Of a stretch of 64,000 bases of DNA, positions 63,850-64,000 are shown piece by piece. Made by a program: the position numbers and the translations under genes. The notes below the pieces were generated by a model that saw only the letters and a list, made by a program, of their open reading frames with translations, was not told the origin of the DNA and ran no database searches. The stretch comes from Pithys albifrons albifrons (Eukaryota > Chordata > Aves > Passeriformes > Thamnophilidae). The DNA lies in the NCBI RefSeq assembly GCF_047495875.1, contig NC_092466.1:16984561-17048560 (forward strand), in the 5' to 3' direction. Numbering within the stretch: the stretch's first letter is position 1; each line of letters begins with the position of its first letter.

Positions 63850-64000
63850 ACGAAAGCTCGCACTGATACGGGAGCGGCTTCTCGCTCGCTGCTCGACGGT
63901 TTCCTACCCCTTCCCTGCCGGCTCGGGGCAGGAGTGGCGAGGGCAGCGCCGGGGGGGGAGGGAGGGAGGCAGGGAGGCAGGGAGGGACGGGGCGGAGACA
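63850..64000. promoter_or_regulatory. G+C-rich, CpG-containing block at window end
   Basis: Base composition changes sharply to G+C-rich with several CpGs (CTCGCTCGC, CTCGACGG, GGCGAGG, GACGGGGCGG), then runs of G3-G8 separated by A or CA from about 63,951. GGGGCGG near 63,990 is an Sp1-type GC box. This is probably the edge of a CpG-island promoter for CPEB3 that continues past the window. Confidence 0.5.

Noticed and set aside
1..64000. tRNA, rRNA, CRISPR arrays, bacterial operons
   Set aside because: None seen; the split CPEB3 gene with GT-AG introns shows this is vertebrate nuclear DNA.

Overview
The window is vertebrate nuclear DNA, most likely from a bird. It is A+T-rich intronic sequence with few repeats. 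It carries a chicken-repeat-1 (CR1) LINE 3' end with the typical ATTCTATG tail and a probable ERV-type solo LTR. The one gene I can identify with confidence is CPEB3 (cytoplasmic polyadenylation element binding protein 3), transcribed from the minus strand, so it reads from high to low coordinates.

Layout in gene order. The first ~0.7 kb upstream of the coding start (63,266-64,000) holds a G-rich, CpG-containing block, a perfect CArG box, an octamer fused to a CRE-like site, and a candidate 5'UTR splice donor. The large first coding exon (62,361-63,265) carries the ATG and encodes the Q-rich, prion-like N-terminus. Seven more coding exons follow: 42,221-42,380 (160 bp), 33,824-33,880 (57 bp), 24,299-24,322 (24-bp microexon), 19,342-19,509 (168 bp), 17,472-17,561 (90 bp), 3,179-3,297 (119 bp) and 1,807-1,921 (115 bp). 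All splice sites are GT-AG and all phases join. Together they give 542 complete codons plus one base: the N-terminal regulatory half, RRM1, the inter-RRM linker and the first strand of RRM2. The rest of RRM2, the ZZ-type zinc-binding C-terminus and the 3'UTR lie beyond position 1.

The introns hold little else that is recognisable: the CR1 fragment (about 22.9-23.25 kb), the LTR (about 51.97-52.28 kb) and several simple repeats. The least explained structure is in the 20-kb intron between the first two coding exons. There, several open blocks on the CPEB3-sense strand have good splice-site edges, mutually compatible phases and helix-rich, leucine-rich translations (55.3, 53.8, 48.0, 46.7 and 46.4 kb, with a further block near 51.7 kb). 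They could be a nested gene, a decayed gene copy, alternative CPEB3 exons, or chance. I could not assign them to a family. A smaller exon-like block lies on the plus strand at 26.5 kb.

I saw no tRNA, rRNA, CRISPR array or intact mobile element.
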